This document shows, in pieces, positions 61,815 through 64,000 of a stretch of 64,000 bases of DNA. The notes under the pieces were generated by a model. That model did no database searches. It had not been told where the DNA came from and saw nothing but the letters and a program-made list of their open reading frames with translations. Each line of letters begins with the position of its first letter. Positions within the stretch are counted from its first letter, which is position 1. The position numbers and the translations under genes are program-made. This DNA is from Sorangium cellulosum So0157-2 (GTDB taxonomy: Bacteria > Myxococcota_A > Polyangia > Polyangiales > Polyangiaceae). The DNA is taken from the NCBI RefSeq assembly GCF_000418325.1, contig NC_021658.1, forward strand, positions 13,062,501-13,126,500. Reading direction: 5' to 3'.

Positions 61815-62616
61815 CGACCGCCGCGAACGAGGCGGCGGCCTGGCGCGCGCCCTCGACCTGCACCGCCACGAGCCGCTCCTCGAGGCGCTCGAGCCGGGAG
61901 GTGGCCTCGCGCAGCGACGCCGCCGCGGCGGGGAGCGCCTCCCCCTGCCGCGCGAGCGCCTCCAGCGCCGCGAGCTGCCGCCCCGCCACCGTCAGCGCCG
62001 CGAGCGGGCCCGCCGCGTAGGCGTGGAGCGCGGCCGCGGCCCCCGCCTCGGCGCGGCGCACGAGCACCGCGCCGAGCCCCAGCATCGCCGACCCCGACAC
62101 GCCCGCCGCCGACGTGCCGAACGCGCGCGACAGGCCCTGCATCGGCGCGGCCAGGCTCTCCCGGAGCGCGTCGACGTCGGCGCTCAGCGTCAGCGCCTCG
62201 CGCGCCCCCCGCAGCGTCTCGAACAGGCCGAGGAACGTGCCGAGCAGCCCGATCATCACGAGCAGCCCGACGAGGTACGACGCGAACGTCGCGCCGGCGG
62301 GCGGCAGCGCCGCGCCGGCGATCCGCGCCTCGAGCAGCGCCCGGACCGGCGCGCTGCTCTGCTCGATCGCGGCGCGCGTCGCCGGCCGCGGCAGCGCGGC
62401 GAGCTCGCGCTCGATCCGGGCGGCCCGCCCCGCGCGGCCGAACAGCTCGAGCGTGCCGAACGCCAGCCCGAGCGCGATCAGCTGCACGAGGCGGTACGCG
62501 AGCGGGTCCGTCCCGCGGTAGACGACCGCCGCCCGCGCCACCAAAGCGAGGCCGATGCCCCCGGTGAGGAGCACCAGGAGCCGCGTCGTCCACTGCCGCG
62601 CCGTCGCGAGCCGCAT
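61815..62616 (-). pseudogene. DUF802-like (MotA/ZorA-like) protein, N-terminal membrane fragment
   Basis: About 267 residues starting MRLATARQWTTRLLVLLTG. TM helices include LLVLLTGGIGLALVARAA, LVQLIALGLAFGTLELF and FASYLVGLLVMIGLLGTFLG. The last has the GLLGTFLGL signature of MotA/TolQ/ExbB proteins, followed by the pore-type segment SAAGVSGSAMLGLGAVL. After about residue 200 the sequence becomes helical (LERLEERLVAVQVEGARQAA) and stops matching at about 61815. The coiled-coil rest is at 59474-60628. ATG at 62616 with GAGGG nine bases upstream. It should carry the ion path with the MotB-like protein. Confidence 0.75.
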
Positions 62617-62633
62617 CGTGAAGCCCTCGCGGG

Positions 62634-63488
62634 CTACGCCGGCGCGCCCGCCGCCGCAGCCCCGTCGACCAGCGAAAGCAGCCGGCCCGCCTCGTGCGCA
62701 AGCACCGCCTGGACCACGAGCTCCATCCGCTGGAGCTCCCGCCGGAGCCACTCGTCCTGCGCGAACCAGGCCGCGACGTGCTCGACGTCGACGGCCTCCG
62801 GCAGCGTGCCGACGGCCGCGCGCAGGCCCCGCGCGAAGGCGCGCGCGAGGCCGGGGACGAGCTCCGCGAGGGCGCGCTCGCGCCGCTTCTGGGTGGCGGC
62901 GGCGATCGCGGCGTCGAGCCGCTCGAGCCGCGCCGCGTCCGAGCCGAGCGCGCGCAGCGACGGCGCGAGCTCCTCGCGCAGCGTGCGCGTCTCGAGGCGG
63001 ATGCGGCCGAGGAGGCGGCTCGCGAGCTCGCCGAACGGCTCCCAGAGCTGGCCGGCCGCGGACGCGAGCGGGCGCCCGCCGCGCTCGCCGGCGGCGCGCG
63101 CGGCCAGCACCCCGGTCTGCTCCAGCGTCGCGAGCACCGCCGCCGCGTCGGGCAGCTTGTTCCGCCGGTGGAACGGGGTGGCGAACACGTGGTCGAGCGC
63201 CGCCGCGAGCTCGCCGAGGCGATCCGCGGCGAGCGCGCGGACCTCGGCCCGCGCGCCGGAAGCCGCCGCGGGCGGCGGGGCGGCGGGCCGGTCGAGGAGC
63301 GAGAGCTCGCGCGCGAGCGCGACGCTCCCGTGCAGATCCATGAGCCCGGCGAGGACCGCCGCCGGATCGGAGAGCCCGGCGAGCGGCGCGCGCGTCCCGT
63401 CCGCCAGCGCCGAGGCGGCGGCGGCGAGGGGACGCGAGATCAAAGGCCCGGGCCGCGAGGACCCGGCTCCGGGGTGAAGCATTCGCAC
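62634..63488 (-). CDS. DUF3348 family protein
   Basis: A 284-residue, mainly helical protein. It is placed first in the cluster, 17 bases before the DUF802-like gene. Recognisable parts are AVLAGLMDLHGSVALARELS and FATPFHRRNKLPDAAAVLATL, which fit DUF3348 of Burkholderia-type clusters; I rely on order as well as on sequence. A C-terminal helix AQDEWLRRELQRMELVVQAVL is typical. No signal or TM, so probably cytosolic. Start: GTG at 63488 or ATG at 63482. Confidence 0.7.
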   Translation of the reverse strand: MRMLHPGAGSSRPGPLISRPLAAAASALADGTRAPLAGLSDPAAVLAGLMDLHGSVALARELSLLDRPAAPPPAAASGARAEVRALAADRLGELAAALDHVFATPFHRRNKLPDAAAVLATLEQTGVLAARAAGERGGRPLASAAGQLWEPFGELASRLLGRIRLETRTLREELAPSLRALGSDAARLERLDAAIAAATQKRRERALAELVPGLARAFARGLRAAVGTLPEAVDVEHVAAWFAQDEWLRRELQRMELVVQAVLAHEAGRLLSLVDGAAAAGAPA

Positions 63489-63613
63489 GGCCGCGCGTTG
63501 TTAGCCGTCGCGGCGCGGAGCCGCAAGCCTGTCCGTCGCGCCCCGCGCCTGCGCGCCTCCCGCCCGCCGTCCCTCGCGCCCGCCGCGCGTGTCTCCCTCG
63601 CGCCTTGCGCCGC

Positions 63614-64000
63614 TCACCTGTTGGTCGGCGCCTGCCCGTTCGTGGCCCACAGCGCGAAGGAGAGCTGGTCGGCGCCCTTCGCGACGGCTGCCTTGATGAG
63701 GTCCGCGCCGCCGTGCCCGGCGTTCCGCTCGATGCGGAGCAGCACCGGGCCGCCCGCGCTCGCCGCCTGGAGCGCGGCGGCGAACTTGCGCGCGTGCATC
63801 GGATCGACCCGATCGTCGCTGTCGGCCGACAGCAGCAGGACGGCCGGATACCTCGTCCCGGGCTTGACGTGGTGATACGGGGAGTAGGCGTAGAGCGCCT
63901 TGAACTGCGCTGGATCGTCGGCGGACCCATACTCGCTGATCCACGTCTTGCCGGAGCCGAACAGGTGGTATCGCACCATGTCGAGCAGGGGGACGCCGCA
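63614..64000 (-). CDS. Prolyl oligopeptidase family serine peptidase, C-terminal part
   Basis: The frame is open from 64000 to a stop at 63614, so the last 128 residues are visible and the N-terminal part (propeller, and the catalytic Ser) lies beyond the window. Sequence CGVPLLDMVRYHLFGSGKTW followed by ISEYGSADDPAQF and AYSPYHHV is the S9A signature. The catalytic Asp is in LLSADSDDRVDPMHARKF and the catalytic His in ERNAGHGGADL. It cleaves after proline in peptides. The visible part matches the typical C-terminus of the family. Confidence 0.88.
   Translation of the reverse strand, partial: CGVPLLDMVRYHLFGSGKTWISEYGSADDPAQFKALYAYSPYHHVKPGTRYPAVLLLSADSDDRVDPMHARKFAAALQAASAGGPVLLRIERNAGHGGADLIKAAVAKGADQLSFALWATNGQAPTNR

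Noticed and set aside
60643..63477. A 944-codon open frame on the plus strand
   Set aside because: Only its first about 390 codons look like a protein (Wzy-like). The rest is antisense to the DUF802 N-terminal and DUF3348 genes and has no domain.

Overview
The window is very GC-rich (third codon positions almost all G or C), uses many GTG starts, and is dense in lipoproteins, HEAT-repeat proteins, Uma2-type nucleases, FHA and PP2C signalling proteins and long unannotated spacers. This points to a large-genome myxobacterium of the Sorangium/Polyangium kind (inference from gene content and composition; no 16S is present). I found no rRNA, no convincing tRNA, no CRISPR array and no intact insertion sequence. 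Both edges cut genes: an AAA ATPase on the left and a prolyl oligopeptidase on the right.

Layout. 1-9.8 kb: an edge-truncated SMC-like ATPase, a GNAT acetyltransferase, an ECF-type sigma factor, a YgiQ radical-SAM enzyme overlapping a class V aminotransferase, an overlapping AAA ATPase/TOPRIM-like pair that looks like a defence module, and two envelope proteins. 9.9-21.6 kb: mainly metabolism (homocysteine methyltransferase-MTHFR fusion, HEAT-tailed M1 aminopeptidase, enoyl-CoA hydratase, Uma2-like nuclease, lipoprotein ApbE, M20 amidohydrolase, HemE, class II glutamine amidotransferase), then about 1 kb of structured DNA without genes. 22.6-29.0 kb: a co-oriented set of FHA-GGDEF cyclase, class III aminotransferase, LuxE, LuxC and a GAF-PtsI-like sensor. 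It may make a fatty aldehyde or amine under c-di-GMP control.

29.0-44 kb: QueD with a BFD-type ferredoxin, a methyltransferase/HEAT pair, a degenerate LytM protein, an OmpR-type regulator, a large Cys-rich vWA lipoprotein with a good terminator, a repeat-filled spacer, MgtE, SSB, MerR and IHF-alpha, a cellulose-synthase-like GT2 and a pseudo-receiver. 44-57.6 kb: livFGM without livH or livK, SspB, a PaaK-like ligase, an EamA transporter, an IgGFc-binding-domain lipoprotein, a perfect 45-bp inverted repeat, UvrA, a PP2C phosphatase and a small lipoprotein.

57.6-63.5 kb: a four-gene minus-strand cluster matching the order DUF3348 - DUF802 - OmpA/MotB - DUF2894. It predicts a MotAB/ZorAB-like ion-driven membrane complex of unknown function. 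The DUF802 (MotA/coiled-coil) gene is split by about 1.2 kb carrying a C-terminally truncated O-antigen-polymerase-like gene in the opposite direction. A 24-bp-period repeat inside the DUF2894-like gene shares its core with the intergenic repeat block near 36.3 kb, so the two belong to a dispersed repeat family.
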